Assembly (NCBI GenBank): GCA_046328525.1 | Contig: JAXLWK010000012.1 | Location: 121,898 to 185,897 of the forward strand | Length of the DNA: 64,000 bases | From: JBDHWG01 sp046328525 | GTDB taxonomy: Bacteria; Chloroflexota; Anaerolineae; Epilineales; JAHCIE01 | Direction: 5' to 3' | Shown: one piece after another, positions 14,835-22,951 of the stretch | How the letters are laid out: the number at the start of each line of letters is the position of its first letter | Position numbering within the stretch: position 1 is the stretch's first letter | The notes under the pieces: model-generated | The model's input: the letters and a program-made list of their open reading frames with translations, nothing else | What the model was told of the DNA's origin: nothing | Databases searched by the model: none | Translations under genes and position numbers: made by a program

Positions 14835-16175
14835 ATGAGCCTGGGTGAGATTCTCCTTCGATTGAGCGCAGTCGCCGCGCTGCTGTTTATCAATGGTTTC
14901 TTTGTGGCCGTGGAGTTCGGTCTGGTCGGCACGCGCCGCACGCGCATTGACGAGCTTGCCGAGCGGGGCGACCAGGTGGCCGGGCTGTTGCAGATGTTGC
15001 TGCGCGACCCCGACCGCGTCCTGGCCGCGTCACAGCTTGGCATCACCATGGCCTCCCTGGGTCTGGGGTGGATCGGCGAGGGCGCCATCGCCGAGATGGT
15101 CATGCCCCTTGTCGAGCGGTTCGCCTTCGGGCCGGTGATTGCCCACACCATCGGGATTGTGATTTCGTTCCTGATTATCACATCGCTGCACATCATCGTC
15201 GGCGAGCAAGCGCCGAAGATCGTCGCAATCCGCAATCCTGAGCGCGTCGCCCTGGCGACGGCGCGCCCCGTCTGGCTGTTCGACAAGGTCTTTCGCCCGT
15301 TTATCTGGTTCCTGGACGCGGGCACGGCGGCGTTCCTGCGGCTGATTGGCGTTCAGCCGATGGGCCACCACGGCACTGTGTACACCCTGGACGAGCTGGC
15401 CCGCCTGCTCGTCGAGAGCCGCGAGGCCGGGGTCGTCGAGCCTGTTGAGGAACGGATCATCTCGCGCGCGTTCGAGTTCGGCGACCGCCAGGTGCGCGAG
15501 GTGATGATCCCGCGCACGGCGGTGGACGCGCTGCCCGCCGACAGCACCATCGGCGACCTGCTTACGACGTTCCAGACAGCGCCCCACGCGCGTTTCCCCG
15601 TCTACGACGACAACCTGGACAACATCGTTGGCGTCGTGACCATCAAGGACGTGTTGCTCTTCCTGGCCGACCACCGCGACGGGTACAGTGCCCCGCTGCG
15701 CGGGCTGCTGCGCGAGGGGTTCTACGTGCCGGAGACGAAGCCCATCAACGATCTGATGACGGAGATGCGTCAGCGCCGCGCCCAGATCGCTATCGTCATT
15801 GACGAGCATGGCGGCACGGCCGGCATCGTCACGGCGGAGGAGCTAACCGAGGAGATTGTTGGGCCACTGGGCGACGAGCTGGTGCAGGAGGAGCCGCCGG
15901 TGCAGACGATTGACGAGCGCACCGTCCAGGTGGACGGTGAGATGCGCGTTGACGAACTCAACGAGGCGCTCGGCCTGTCCCTGCCGGAGCACGAGGACTA
16001 CGAGACGGTGGCCGGGCTAATTCTGCACCAGTTGCAGCGCATCCCCGAGACGGGGGACGAGACCCAGGTGGGCGACGTGCAGCTCACGGTGGCCGGCATG
16101 CGCGGGCCGAAGATCGAGGCGGTGTTTATCCAGCGGGGCCGGAAGGCGTCGGCGTCGGCGTCGGCCGCGGCTTGA
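14835..16175 (+). CDS. CNNM/CorC-HlyC family membrane protein (hemolysin-like, CBS domains)
   Basis: This 446-aa inner-membrane protein has the standard order: an N-terminal CNNM (DUF21) domain with about four hydrophobic helices (residues 1-190), a CBS pair (about 210-330; 'EVMIPRTAVDALPADSTIGD', 'GVVTIKDVLLF', 'IVIDEHGGTAGIVTAEELTE'), and a C-terminal CorC_HlyC domain ('VDGEMRVDELNEALGLSLPE'). The family is linked to divalent cation, especially Mg2+ or Co2+, efflux or homeostasis; the old haemolysin name is not informative. The last codons (Ser-Ala repeats) overlap the 3' end of the convergent LysM gene by 50 bp through a GGCGTC hexamer repeat. Confidence 0.92.
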   Translation: MSLGEILLRLSAVAALLFINGFFVAVEFGLVGTRRTRIDELAERGDQVAGLLQMLLRDPDRVLAASQLGITMASLGLGWIGEGAIAEMVMPLVERFAFGPVIAHTIGIVISFLIITSLHIIVGEQAPKIVAIRNPERVALATARPVWLFDKVFRPFIWFLDAGTAAFLRLIGVQPMGHHGTVYTLDELARLLVESREAGVVEPVEERIISRAFEFGDRQVREVMIPRTAVDALPADSTIGDLLTTFQTAPHARFPVYDDNLDNIVGVVTIKDVLLFLADHRDGYSAPLRGLLREGFYVPETKPINDLMTEMRQRRAQIAIVIDEHGGTAGIVTAEELTEEIVGPLGDELVQEEPPVQTIDERTVQVDGEMRVDELNEALGLSLPEHEDYETVAGLILHQLQRIPETGDETQVGDVQLTVAGMRGPKIEAVFIQRGRKASASASAAA

Positions 16176-16932
16176 TGATGATCTCGCGGTTGGGCTTGAG
16201 CGTGCGCGCGCTGTCTAGCTCCGGCCGGTTCAGGTACAGAATCTGAGCCTCGCTCACTTTGCACAGCGCCGCCACCTCCCCCAACGTGTCGCCCTGACGG
16301 ACCACGTAGCACGCCTCGCCGGGTAGCCGCGTGCAGGTAACCTTGCACTCCTCCGGGCTGCGCGGGACGGATGGGAAGGGAGCGCCGGCCGCCTTGGTGG
16401 TCGAGCCGGGCGTCGCCGTGTACACCGGGGAAGGGCCGGGGGTACGCGTCGGTGTTGGTGTACGCGTCGGGGCCGGTGTGCGCGTCGGCCCGGTCGGAGT
16501 GGGCGTGGGGGTGTTGACGCGCGGCGTCGGGCCGACCGGCGGCGGGATGCACAGCACCTGGTCTACGAAGATGAGGTTCGGGTTGGTGATGTTGTTGGCG
16601 GCGGCGATGGCCTGCACCGAGACGCCGAACCGGAGGCTGATGCTGCTCAACGTGTCGCCGCACTGCACGGTGTAGTGCGTCTGACAGTTCGTGGGCGGGG
16701 CGGGCGTGCCGGGACAGCAGGGTATCGGCGGGGGGCAGCACGGGCCGGGGAACGGGCCGCCGGGCGCGGGGACGACCATGCCGTTGTAGACGGAGGGCAG
16801 GCCAGGCGTGGGATTGATGAGCACGGCGGCGTTGGGGACGACGGTCTGGACGGTGTTGCACGCCGCGAGGCCTAGCGCCAGCAGCGCCAGGGCGACCCCC
16901 GCGATCCCGCGTCGTATGCGGATGACGCGCAT
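16126..16932 (-). CDS. LysM-domain lipoprotein with two LysM repeats
   Basis: This 268-aa secreted lipoprotein starts at the ATG preceded by GGAGGTTGCT; an ATG four codons upstream lacks that spacing. The lipobox 'LGLAAC' gives Cys25. A Pro/Cys-rich spacer leads to LysM 1 (about residues 86-130, 'HYTVQCGDTLSSISLRFGVS'). A Thr-Pro linker (138-175) is followed by LysM 2 (about 208-254, 'CYVVRQGDTLGEVAALCKVS'). LysM modules bind N-acetylglucosamine in peptidoglycan, so this protein is probably anchored in the membrane and held to the wall. No catalytic domain is attached. The gene has its own divergent promoter overlapping the leader of the cysteine desulfurase gene. Confidence 0.9.
   Translation of the reverse strand: MRVIRIRRGIAGVALALLALGLAACNTVQTVVPNAAVLINPTPGLPSVYNGMVVPAPGGPFPGPCCPPPIPCCPGTPAPPTNCQTHYTVQCGDTLSSISLRFGVSVQAIAAANNITNPNLIFVDQVLCIPPPVGPTPRVNTPTPTPTGPTRTPAPTRTPTPTRTPGPSPVYTATPGSTTKAAGAPFPSVPRSPEECKVTCTRLPGEACYVVRQGDTLGEVAALCKVSEAQILYLNRPELDSARTLKPNREIIIKPRPTPTPTPSGPAG
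16140..16172. repeat. GGCGTC hexamer repeat shared by two convergent 3' ends
   Basis: About four GGCGTC/GGCCGC units encode the Ser-Ala tail of the CNNM protein on the plus strand and the Thr-Pro tail of the LysM lipoprotein on the minus strand. Confidence 0.8.
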
Positions 16933-17014
16933 AGCAACCTCCATAGCCCAGACCATCATGCCATCCCTGTCATGCCGAATAGAAGCCAAGAAATAGCAAC
17001 ACGTAGCAATATAT

Positions 17015-17043
17015 ACTATACAGCAGCAGACATAATTTGTCAA
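17015..17043 (-). promoter_or_regulatory. Consensus-like promoter of the LysM lipoprotein gene
   Basis: On the minus strand, TTGACA (17043-17038) and TATAGT (17020-17015) are separated by 17 bp. The site lies in the leader of the divergent cysteine desulfurase gene, about 80 bp upstream of the LysM start codon. Confidence 0.75.
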
Positions 17044-17065
17044 TCACGAGTCGAGGAGCAAAACG

Positions 17066-18250
17066 ATGTCTGAGCGCATCATCTACATGGACCATGCCGC
17101 CACGACGCCGCTGCACCCGTCCGTCGTCGAGGCCATGCTGCCGGCCATGACGGCTTCGTTCGGCAACCCGTCCAGCGTGCACGCCCTGGGCCGGGCAGCG
17201 CTGGCCGCCCTCGACGATGCGCGGCGCGAGATCGCCGCCCGGCTCGGCTGCGCTCCACGCGAGATCATCTTCACCGGCGGCGGCTCAGAGGCGGACAACC
17301 TGGCGATCCGCGGCGCGGCGCTGGCGGCGCGAGAGAAGGGGCGCGGCGCTCACATCATTACCACCGCCGTCGAGCATCACGCCGTCCTCCACACGGTCGA
17401 GGCGCTTGGGCGGCACTTTGGCTTCGAGACGACCGTGCTGCCGGTGGACGGGTCCGGGCGCGTGAGCGTGAACGACGTGGCGGCGGCGCTGCGCCCCGAC
17501 ACCGTGTTGGTCTCGGTCATGCTCGCCAACAATGAAATCGGCACGCTCCAGCCCGTCGCCGAGATTGCGCGGCTGGCCCACGAGCGCGGCGCGTTGGTGC
17601 ACACCGACGCGGTCCAGGCGGGTGGCGTGCTGGACATCCACGTGGAGCAGCTCGGCGTGGACATGCTGAGCCTCGCCGCCCACAAGTTCTACGGCCCGAA
17701 GGGCGTCGGCATCCTCTACGTGCGGCAGGGAACGCCGCTGCTGCCAACCATTACAGGCGGCAGCCAGGAGCGCAACCGGCGGGCGGGGACTGAGAACATC
17801 CCCGGCATTGTCGGCGCGGCGGCGGCGCTGGCGTGGAGCCAGGGGCAGCGCGCGGACGGCGCGGCGCGGCTGGCCCGGCTGCGCGACCGTATCATCCAGG
17901 GCGTCCTGACGCAGGTTCCCGACGTCGTCCTGACCGGCCACCCGACGGAGCGCCTGCCCGGCCTCGCCAGTTTCGCTATCGGGGGGCTGAGCGGCGCCGA
18001 GGAGTTGCTGCTAGGGTTGGACCTGGCCGGGATCGCGGCCTCCAGCGGCTCGGCGTGCACCTCGGCCAGCCTGGAGCCGTCGTATGTGCTGCGCGCCTGC
18101 GGCCTGCCGTCGGCGCTGGCGGTGGGCAGCCTGCGTCTCAGCCTGGGCTACGAGAACACCGACGCCGACGTGGACCACCTGCTGGCGACGTTGCCGCCGC
18201 TCGTCGAGCGGCTGCGAGTCCTGGCACGAATGATGCAGTCGCCAGCGTGA
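17066..18250 (+). CDS. Cysteine desulfurase (NifS/IscS family)
   Basis: This 394-aa class-V aminotransferase-fold enzyme takes sulfur from cysteine for Fe-S cluster and other thio-cofactor synthesis. It begins 'IIYMDHAATTPLHPSVVEAM' and has the PLP lysine in 'SLAAHKFYGPKGVGILYVR' (Lys207) and the persulfide cysteine in 'SSGSACTSASLEPSYVL' (Cys331). The short loop around that Cys is of the group I (IscS/NifS) form, not SufS. It lies directly upstream of the complex I locus, whose subunits need many Fe-S clusters. The start follows CGAGGAGCAAAACG. No IscU-type scaffold is adjacent. It is separated from nuoB by two strong promoters, so joint transcription is possible but not required. Confidence 0.95.
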   Translation: MSERIIYMDHAATTPLHPSVVEAMLPAMTASFGNPSSVHALGRAALAALDDARREIAARLGCAPREIIFTGGGSEADNLAIRGAALAAREKGRGAHIITTAVEHHAVLHTVEALGRHFGFETTVLPVDGSGRVSVNDVAAALRPDTVLVSVMLANNEIGTLQPVAEIARLAHERGALVHTDAVQAGGVLDIHVEQLGVDMLSLAAHKFYGPKGVGILYVRQGTPLLPTITGGSQERNRRAGTENIPGIVGAAAALAWSQGQRADGAARLARLRDRIIQGVLTQVPDVVLTGHPTERLPGLASFAIGGLSGAEELLLGLDLAGIAASSGSACTSASLEPSYVLRACGLPSALAVGSLRLSLGYENTDADVDHLLATLPPLVERLRVLARMMQSPA

Positions 18251-18269
18251 TGGCGTGTTGCGCAAGTCG

Positions 18270-18298
18270 TTGACAAGGTGCGTCATGCAGCTTATACT
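18270..18298 (+). promoter_or_regulatory. Promoter P1 of the nuo locus
   Basis: TTGACA (18270-18275), a 17-bp spacer and TATACT (18293-18298). It lies 20 bp after the cysteine desulfurase stop codon. Confidence 0.8.
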
Positions 18299-18350
18299 TG
18301 TAGCGTATGAGGAAACCCTAATATTTGGAAACATCCCCTCTCATTTTTGG

Positions 18351-18379
18351 TTGACAAGCTAGAAGGGCACGTCTATAAT
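18351..18379 (+). promoter_or_regulatory. Promoter P2 of the nuo locus (perfect consensus)
   Basis: TTGACA (18351-18356), a 17-bp spacer and TATAAT (18374-18379): an exact sigma-70 consensus. The predicted start near 18386 gives a leader of about 50 nt with a 6-bp stem (CCACGC 18392-18397 / GCGTGG 18405-18410) and the SD GAGGTGA. Confidence 0.88.
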
Positions 18380-18435
18380 CACGAACCAGGGCCACGCGGC
18401 TGTGGCGTGGTTGTAGACGAGGTGAAATAGATTCA

Positions 18436-19146
18436 ATGGCGGACATGTCTACAGAAAGTGGAATGGGCAACCTGCCTCTCATGAGCGAGGCGGATTTCTC
18501 GCAAGACCAGCAGGGCATCCTGGTCACGTCTTTCAACAAGCTGCTGGACATGGTGAACCCCCTCTACAACTGGGGGCGGCGCTACTCGATGTGGCCGATG
18601 CAGTTCGGCCTCGCGTGCTGCGCCATCGAGTTCATCTCGATGGCTGCGTCCCGCTACGACTTCGACCGCTTCGGCTGGGGCCTGACCCGGCCGTCGCCGC
18701 GCCAGGCCGACGTCATGGTCGTGTCCGGCACGGTGACGAAGAAGATGCTCCCCCAGATCGTGCGCCTCTACAACCAGATGGCCGAGCCTAAGTACGTCAT
18801 CTCGATGGGGTGCTGCGCCAACGGCGGTGGCCCGTTCAAAGAGGGCTACAACGTCGTGAGCGGCATTGACAAGTACCTCCCCGTGGACGTGTACATCCCC
18901 GGCTGCCCGCCCACACCCCAGGCGTTTCTCCACGGCCTCATGAAGCTGCAAGAGAAGATTGACGCTGAGCGCCTCAACGAAGCGCCCTGGTATCGCCGCG
19001 GCCACTCCGAGGAGATTCCGGTGCCGATCCTCGGCCCCGACATTTTCGACCCGCGGCAGATGGCGGACCTGGAAGCCGCCATCGAGGCCGCGCGCGGGAG
19101 CGAGGGTGTGTCCCAGGAGGCCGTCCAGCAGCAGCCAGACGCGTGA
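18436..19146 (+). CDS. nuoB: NADH-quinone oxidoreductase subunit B, first copy
   Basis: This 236-aa PSST-type subunit carries cluster N2, the last Fe-S centre before quinone. The four ligand positions are present: the tandem Cys61-Cys62 ('FGLACCAIEF'), a Cys in 'SMGCCANGGGPF' (126/127) and Cys157 ('IPGCPPTPQ'). The N-terminal 40 residues and the C-terminal tail after residue 190 are longer than in the second copy (180 aa), and the two proteins are clearly diverged. It heads the locus behind two promoters, with nuoCD and nuoI copies next. The neighbouring module lacks its own NuoE/F/G, so which electron input it serves is open. Confidence 0.95.
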   Translation: MADMSTESGMGNLPLMSEADFSQDQQGILVTSFNKLLDMVNPLYNWGRRYSMWPMQFGLACCAIEFISMAASRYDFDRFGWGLTRPSPRQADVMVVSGTVTKKMLPQIVRLYNQMAEPKYVISMGCCANGGGPFKEGYNVVSGIDKYLPVDVYIPGCPPTPQAFLHGLMKLQEKIDAERLNEAPWYRRGHSEEIPVPILGPDIFDPRQMADLEAAIEAARGSEGVSQEAVQQQPDA

Positions 19147-19240
19147 CGGGACGCGGTCCGCAACCCCCGCTACGCTTGCGAAATGCTGCGCCGCCGCCCG
19201 CGCGCGTCTCGCGCCGGGTAGCCAGACAAGGGAACGATCT

Positions 19241-20977
19241 ATGGCAGTGATGACGCCCGTTGAGACAGCGGAGAGCCGCCCGATCGAAGAGGTTTTCGCC
19301 GGCGACCTGGCGAAGGATGCCTCGGGCGCGTATGTCGTCCAGCCGGACAGGCTGGCGGACGTGGCGCGGCGGCTGCGCAACGAGCAGGGCTACACATATT
19401 TGGCGATGATGACGGCGGCGGATTACGCCGACCGTCTCGAATGTGTGTACTACCTCTACCGCATGCGCGCCGAGGGCAACACGCCGTCTGGGGCGCTCGT
19501 GCTCAAGTGCAGCACGGGTGACAAGGACGACCCGGTCATCCCCAGCGTGACGCCGGTCTGGCCGGGGGCGAATTTCCAGGAGCGCGAGGTCTACGACATG
19601 TTCGGCATTCGCTTCGCCGGGCATCCGTACCTCCACCGCATCCTGATGTGGGACGGGTTCGAGGGCTGGCCGCTGCGCAAGGACTACCGCGAGGCGTACT
19701 ACGAGGCCGACCAGAAGCCGTTCCCCAGCCGCTGGCCGGGCGGCCACTTCAAGCGCGCCGAGGAGCGCACGCCCTGGGGCAAGAACGTCGTCTACCCGGA
19801 TGTGTGGTCGCCGCAGGACGCCCACACGCCCATGGAGAAGATGCCGGTCGTGGACGTGGACCAGTTGGGCACGATCCACAGCCAGAAGTTCGTCATCAAC
19901 ATGGGGCCGCAGCACCCTAGCACCCACGGTGTGTTCCGCATGCAGGTGACGCTCGACGGCGAGACGGTCATGGATGTCATGCCGGTCGTCGGCTACCTGC
20001 ATCGCAACCACGAGAAGATTGGCGAGCGCAACCTGTGGCTGGGCAACATGCCCTTCACCGACCGCCTCGACTACTTCTGCTCGATGGGCAACAACACCGG
20101 CTACGCTCTCGCCGTCGAGCGGCTGATGAAGGTCCAGCCCCCGGAGCGCGCCGAGTACATCCGCGTCATCATGCAGGAGTTGACCCGCGTCCAGAACCAC
20201 CTGTTCGGCATCGGCCAGTTCCTTTCCGACCTGGGCGCGTTCTTTACCCCCATCCTCTACAGCATCGAGAACCGCGAGTTGATCCTCGACCTGTTCGAGA
20301 TGACCTCCGGCTCGCGCATGATGTGCAACTACATGCGCTTCGGCGGCTGCGCCTACGACCTGCCGCCGGAGTTCATGCCCCTGGCCGAAGACCTGGTGTT
20401 CAACCGCCTCCCCCAAGAGGTGGACCAGTTTGAAGAGCTGCTCACGAATAACGAAATCCTGCGCAGCCGCTGCATTGGCGTCGGCATCATCCCGCCGCAG
20501 ACCGCCATTGACCTCAGCCTGTCCGGGCCGATCCTGCGCGCGTCGGGCGTCAAGTACGACATCCGCCGCCACGAGCCGTATGGCATCTACGATCGATTCG
20601 AGTTCGACATTCCGACCGGACAGCGCGGCGACCTGTACGACCGCTACATGGTGCGCGTCGCTGAGACACGCCAGGCCATCCGCATCCTGCAGCAGGCGCT
20701 CAAGGACCTGCCCGAAGGCCCGGTGATGGCCGGGCGCAAGGCCTGGCAGATCCGCGTGCCGAAGGGCGAGAGCTACGGGCGCGTGGAGAACCCCAAGGGC
20801 GAGACGGGCTTCTACGTGGTCAGCGACGGCACGGCGAACCCGTACCGCTACCACGTGCGCGCGCCCAGCTTCGTCAACATCCAGGCGCTGCGCGAGATGT
20901 CCATCGGCTACAAGATCGCCGACATCATCGCCAACCTGGGCAGCATTGATATTGTTCTCGGCGAGTTGGACCGCTAG
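19241..20977 (+). CDS. nuoCD: NADH-quinone oxidoreductase fused subunit C/D, first copy
   Basis: This 578-aa fusion has a NuoC (30 kDa) domain (about 35-185; 'YLAMMTAADYADRLECVYYL', 'FQEREVYDMFGIRFAGHPYL', 'PLRKDYREAYYE') joined to a NuoD (49 kDa) domain beginning 'FVINMGPQHPSTHGVFRMQ'. The quinone-site His ('QHPSTHG') and Tyr ('FTDRLDYFCSM') are present. There are no CxxC pairs near its ends, so it is not a [NiFe] hydrogenase large subunit. It carries the unusual 'GYLHRNHEKIGERNLW', where copy 2 has 'GFLHTGIEKTIESKSY'. The start at 19241 is preferred because the open frame before it overlaps nuoB and lacks NuoC features; a modest AAGGGA precedes the ATG. Confidence 0.94.
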   Translation: MAVMTPVETAESRPIEEVFAGDLAKDASGAYVVQPDRLADVARRLRNEQGYTYLAMMTAADYADRLECVYYLYRMRAEGNTPSGALVLKCSTGDKDDPVIPSVTPVWPGANFQEREVYDMFGIRFAGHPYLHRILMWDGFEGWPLRKDYREAYYEADQKPFPSRWPGGHFKRAEERTPWGKNVVYPDVWSPQDAHTPMEKMPVVDVDQLGTIHSQKFVINMGPQHPSTHGVFRMQVTLDGETVMDVMPVVGYLHRNHEKIGERNLWLGNMPFTDRLDYFCSMGNNTGYALAVERLMKVQPPERAEYIRVIMQELTRVQNHLFGIGQFLSDLGAFFTPILYSIENRELILDLFEMTSGSRMMCNYMRFGGCAYDLPPEFMPLAEDLVFNRLPQEVDQFEELLTNNEILRSRCIGVGIIPPQTAIDLSLSGPILRASGVKYDIRRHEPYGIYDRFEFDIPTGQRGDLYDRYMVRVAETRQAIRILQQALKDLPEGPVMAGRKAWQIRVPKGESYGRVENPKGETGFYVVSDGTANPYRYHVRAPSFVNIQALREMSIGYKIADIIANLGSIDIVLGELDR

Positions 20978-20991
20978 AGAACGGAGGGCAG

Positions 20992-22398
20992 ATGTTCGGA
21001 AGTGGCGTGCTACGCGGCATGATGGTGACGCTGAAGCACTTTGTCGAGACATACACGGAAGACCCCAAGCGCCGGGCGCACATCGCCCAGGCGCCGGACG
21101 CCGTGCGCCAGAACGCCAGCAATACCAAGGGACTGTTCACGGTACAGTACCCGGAGGAAAAGCTGGTGATCCACGAGCGCTTCCGGTTCTTCCCGATGCT
21201 CATCGTGGACGGGCAATCGGGCGAGGACTGGTGTACGTCGTGCGGCATCTGCGCCAAAGTCTGCCCGCCGCAGTGTATCTACATCGTGCGCGGAACGAAG
21301 CCGGACGGCAAGCCGAAGCCCGAGCCGGAAGAGTTCTACATTGATACCACGATCTGCATGCAGTGCGGGTTCTGCGCCGAGTTCTGCCCGTTCGACGCCA
21401 TCAAGATGAATCACGACTACGAGCTATCGGTCTACGAGCGGCACGAGTCGGCCATCTACGACAAAGACACGCTGTCGGTGACGACGACGTACTACGCGCG
21501 CACCCACCCCCGCGCCTGGGCCGAAGAGTCGGCTGTGCGCGAGGCGAAGGAAGCGAAGGAGAAGAAGCCGGCGGCTGCTCCCGCTGCTCCCGCTGCTCCC
21601 GCTGCCGCGCCTGCCCGGCCCACGCCGGCGGCCGCGCCCGTCGTAGCCGCCGGCGCTGCCGCCGCAGCTGCGGCCGGACCTGCCGAGCCGGGCGCGAAGC
21701 CGAAGCCCATGTCCGGCAAGATGGCGAAGCAGCTCCGCGACCAGGCCGCCCAGGGCGGCGCCGGCGCCGAGCCGCCCGCGCCACCGCCGGCCCCGCCGTC
21801 CGAAGCGGGCCAACAGACGTTGCCGAGCGGGAAGCCGAAGCCGATGTCCGGCAAGATGGCGAAGCAGATGCGCGACCAGGCTGCCGCGGCGGCGGCTGCG
21901 GGTGCAGCGGCGGGCGGCGTGGCCGCGCCAGACGCGCCAGCGGCCAGTGCCCCGCCGAGTGAGCCGCCGGCCGCCCCCGCGCCAAGTGCGCCAGAGGCGG
22001 CGGCAGGGGCCGCGCCGGGCCAGGAGTTGCTGCCGAGCGGGAAGCCGAAGCCGATGTCCGGCAAGATGGCGAAGCAGATGCGCGACCAGGCTGCCGCGGC
22101 GGCGGCGGCGGGTGCAGCGGCGGGCGGCGCAGCCGCGCCAGATGCGCCAGCGGCCAGCGCCCCGCCGAGTGAGCCGCCGGCCGCGCCCGCGCCCGCGCCG
22201 AGCGCGCCGGAGGCGGCTGCACCTGCCGCTGCGCCGGGCCAGGAGTTGCTGCCGAGCGGGAAGCCGAAGCCGATCCCGGCGCGGCTGGCGAAACAGATGC
22301 GCGAGCAGGCCGCTCAGCAAGCGGCGCAGGAGGGTGGCGCGCCACCAGGTGGTGAGGCCCAGGGCGGCGAGAGCGGCTCTGGAAATACGAGTGAGTGA
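20992..22398 (+). CDS. nuoI: NADH-quinone oxidoreductase subunit I, first copy, with long repetitive C-terminal tail
   Basis: The first 175 residues form a normal 8Fe ferredoxin subunit: 'CTSCGICAKVCPP' (Cys81, 84, 87, 91) and 'CMQCGFCAEFCPF' (Cys122, 125, 128, 132) bind N6a and N6b. From about residue 190 to 468 follows an Ala/Pro-rich extension absent from the second NuoI (192 aa). It holds four copies of a basic motif 'GKPKPMSGKMAKQMRDQAA' (near 235, 280, 350 and 424; the last is 'KPKPIPARLAKQMREQAA') separated by Ala/Pro/Glu spacers. The middle units are 70-72 aa tandem duplicates. The tail has no membrane segment and no known domain. A basic amphipathic helix plus flexible linker is the simplest reading. 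Confidence 0.92.
   Translation: MFGSGVLRGMMVTLKHFVETYTEDPKRRAHIAQAPDAVRQNASNTKGLFTVQYPEEKLVIHERFRFFPMLIVDGQSGEDWCTSCGICAKVCPPQCIYIVRGTKPDGKPKPEPEEFYIDTTICMQCGFCAEFCPFDAIKMNHDYELSVYERHESAIYDKDTLSVTTTYYARTHPRAWAEESAVREAKEAKEKKPAAAPAAPAAPAAAPARPTPAAAPVVAAGAAAAAAAGPAEPGAKPKPMSGKMAKQLRDQAAQGGAGAEPPAPPPAPPSEAGQQTLPSGKPKPMSGKMAKQMRDQAAAAAAAGAAAGGVAAPDAPAASAPPSEPPAAPAPSAPEAAAGAAPGQELLPSGKPKPMSGKMAKQMRDQAAAAAAAGAAAGGAAAPDAPAASAPPSEPPAAPAPAPSAPEAAAPAAAPGQELLPSGKPKPIPARLAKQMREQAAQQAAQEGGAPPGGEAQGGESGSGNTSE
21820..22246 (+). repeat. In-frame tandem duplication inside nuoI tail
   Basis: Two nearly identical units of about 210-216 bp (21820-22029 and 22030-22246) encode the repeats beginning LPSGKPKPMSGKM. 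They differ by a few substitutions and one added Pro-Ala pair. The near identity points to recent duplication. Confidence 0.85.
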
Positions 22399-22510
22399 TC
22401 GGGGCTAACCAGACGGCGGCGCCCACACGATGTTGCTGGGGCCTGGCTGTGTCAGACCCGATGGTCCTGGACAGCTTGGCCCCGTATTCTTGTCTGCTGG
22501 AGATGCGATC

Positions 22511-22873
22511 ATGCCTTCGAGCTTTCTCCCTATCCTTGTGATGTTCATCCTGGCCCTGGGGCTGGGCGTGTTGATCGTGATCGTGGCGAACCTGGTCGGC
22601 CCGAAAGTGCCGACGAAGGCGAAGATGATGCCTTACGAATCGGGCATGCGCCCCTTCGGCCAGGCCGTGCGCCGTCTGCCCATCCGCTACTATCTCATCG
22701 CCACGCTGTTCATCGTGTTCGACATCGAGATCGTCTTCCTTTACCCGTGGGCCGTTATCTACAAGCACATGAACCCCATCTGGTTCGGCTTGATGGAGAT
22801 TGGCTTCTTCTTCGTGCTGATCGTCGTCGGCTACCTTTACCTGTGGAAGAAGGGCGCGCTGGAGTGGGAATAG
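22511..22873 (+). CDS. nuoA: NADH-quinone oxidoreductase subunit A
   Basis: This 120-aa membrane subunit has three hydrophobic helices (about 4-28, 60-82 and 90-112). Conserved 'YESGMRPFGQAVRRLPIRYY', 'FDIEIVFLYPWAV' and 'GYLYLWKKGALEW' identify NuoA. The Cys often found in the loop ('YECG') is Ser here. The start at 22511 (GGAG 7 bp upstream) is preferred over the frame open to 22430. It lies between the first Q-module (nuoB-CD-I) and the second (nuoB-CD), and only one nuoA is present in the locus. Confidence 0.95.
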   Translation: MPSSFLPILVMFILALGLGVLIVIVANLVGPKVPTKAKMMPYESGMRPFGQAVRRLPIRYYLIATLFIVFDIEIVFLYPWAVIYKHMNPIWFGLMEIGFFFVLIVVGYLYLWKKGALEWE

Positions 22874-22951
22874 CCCTCCCGCTCCCGTATACTTTGGTTA
22901 TGGCAAGAACGGATTTCAGGATTCAGACAACGACTCGTAGGAGAGGTGACC

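Noticed and set aside
18436..20977. nuoB/nuoCD copy 1 as a [NiFe] hydrogenase-related (group 4) module
   Set aside because: The NuoD domain lacks the N- and C-terminal CxxC pairs that bind nickel and keeps the quinone His and Tyr.
18974..21052. A 692-codon antisense frame opposite nuoB/nuoCD
   Set aside because: It runs across two well-defined genes and shows only shadow composition.
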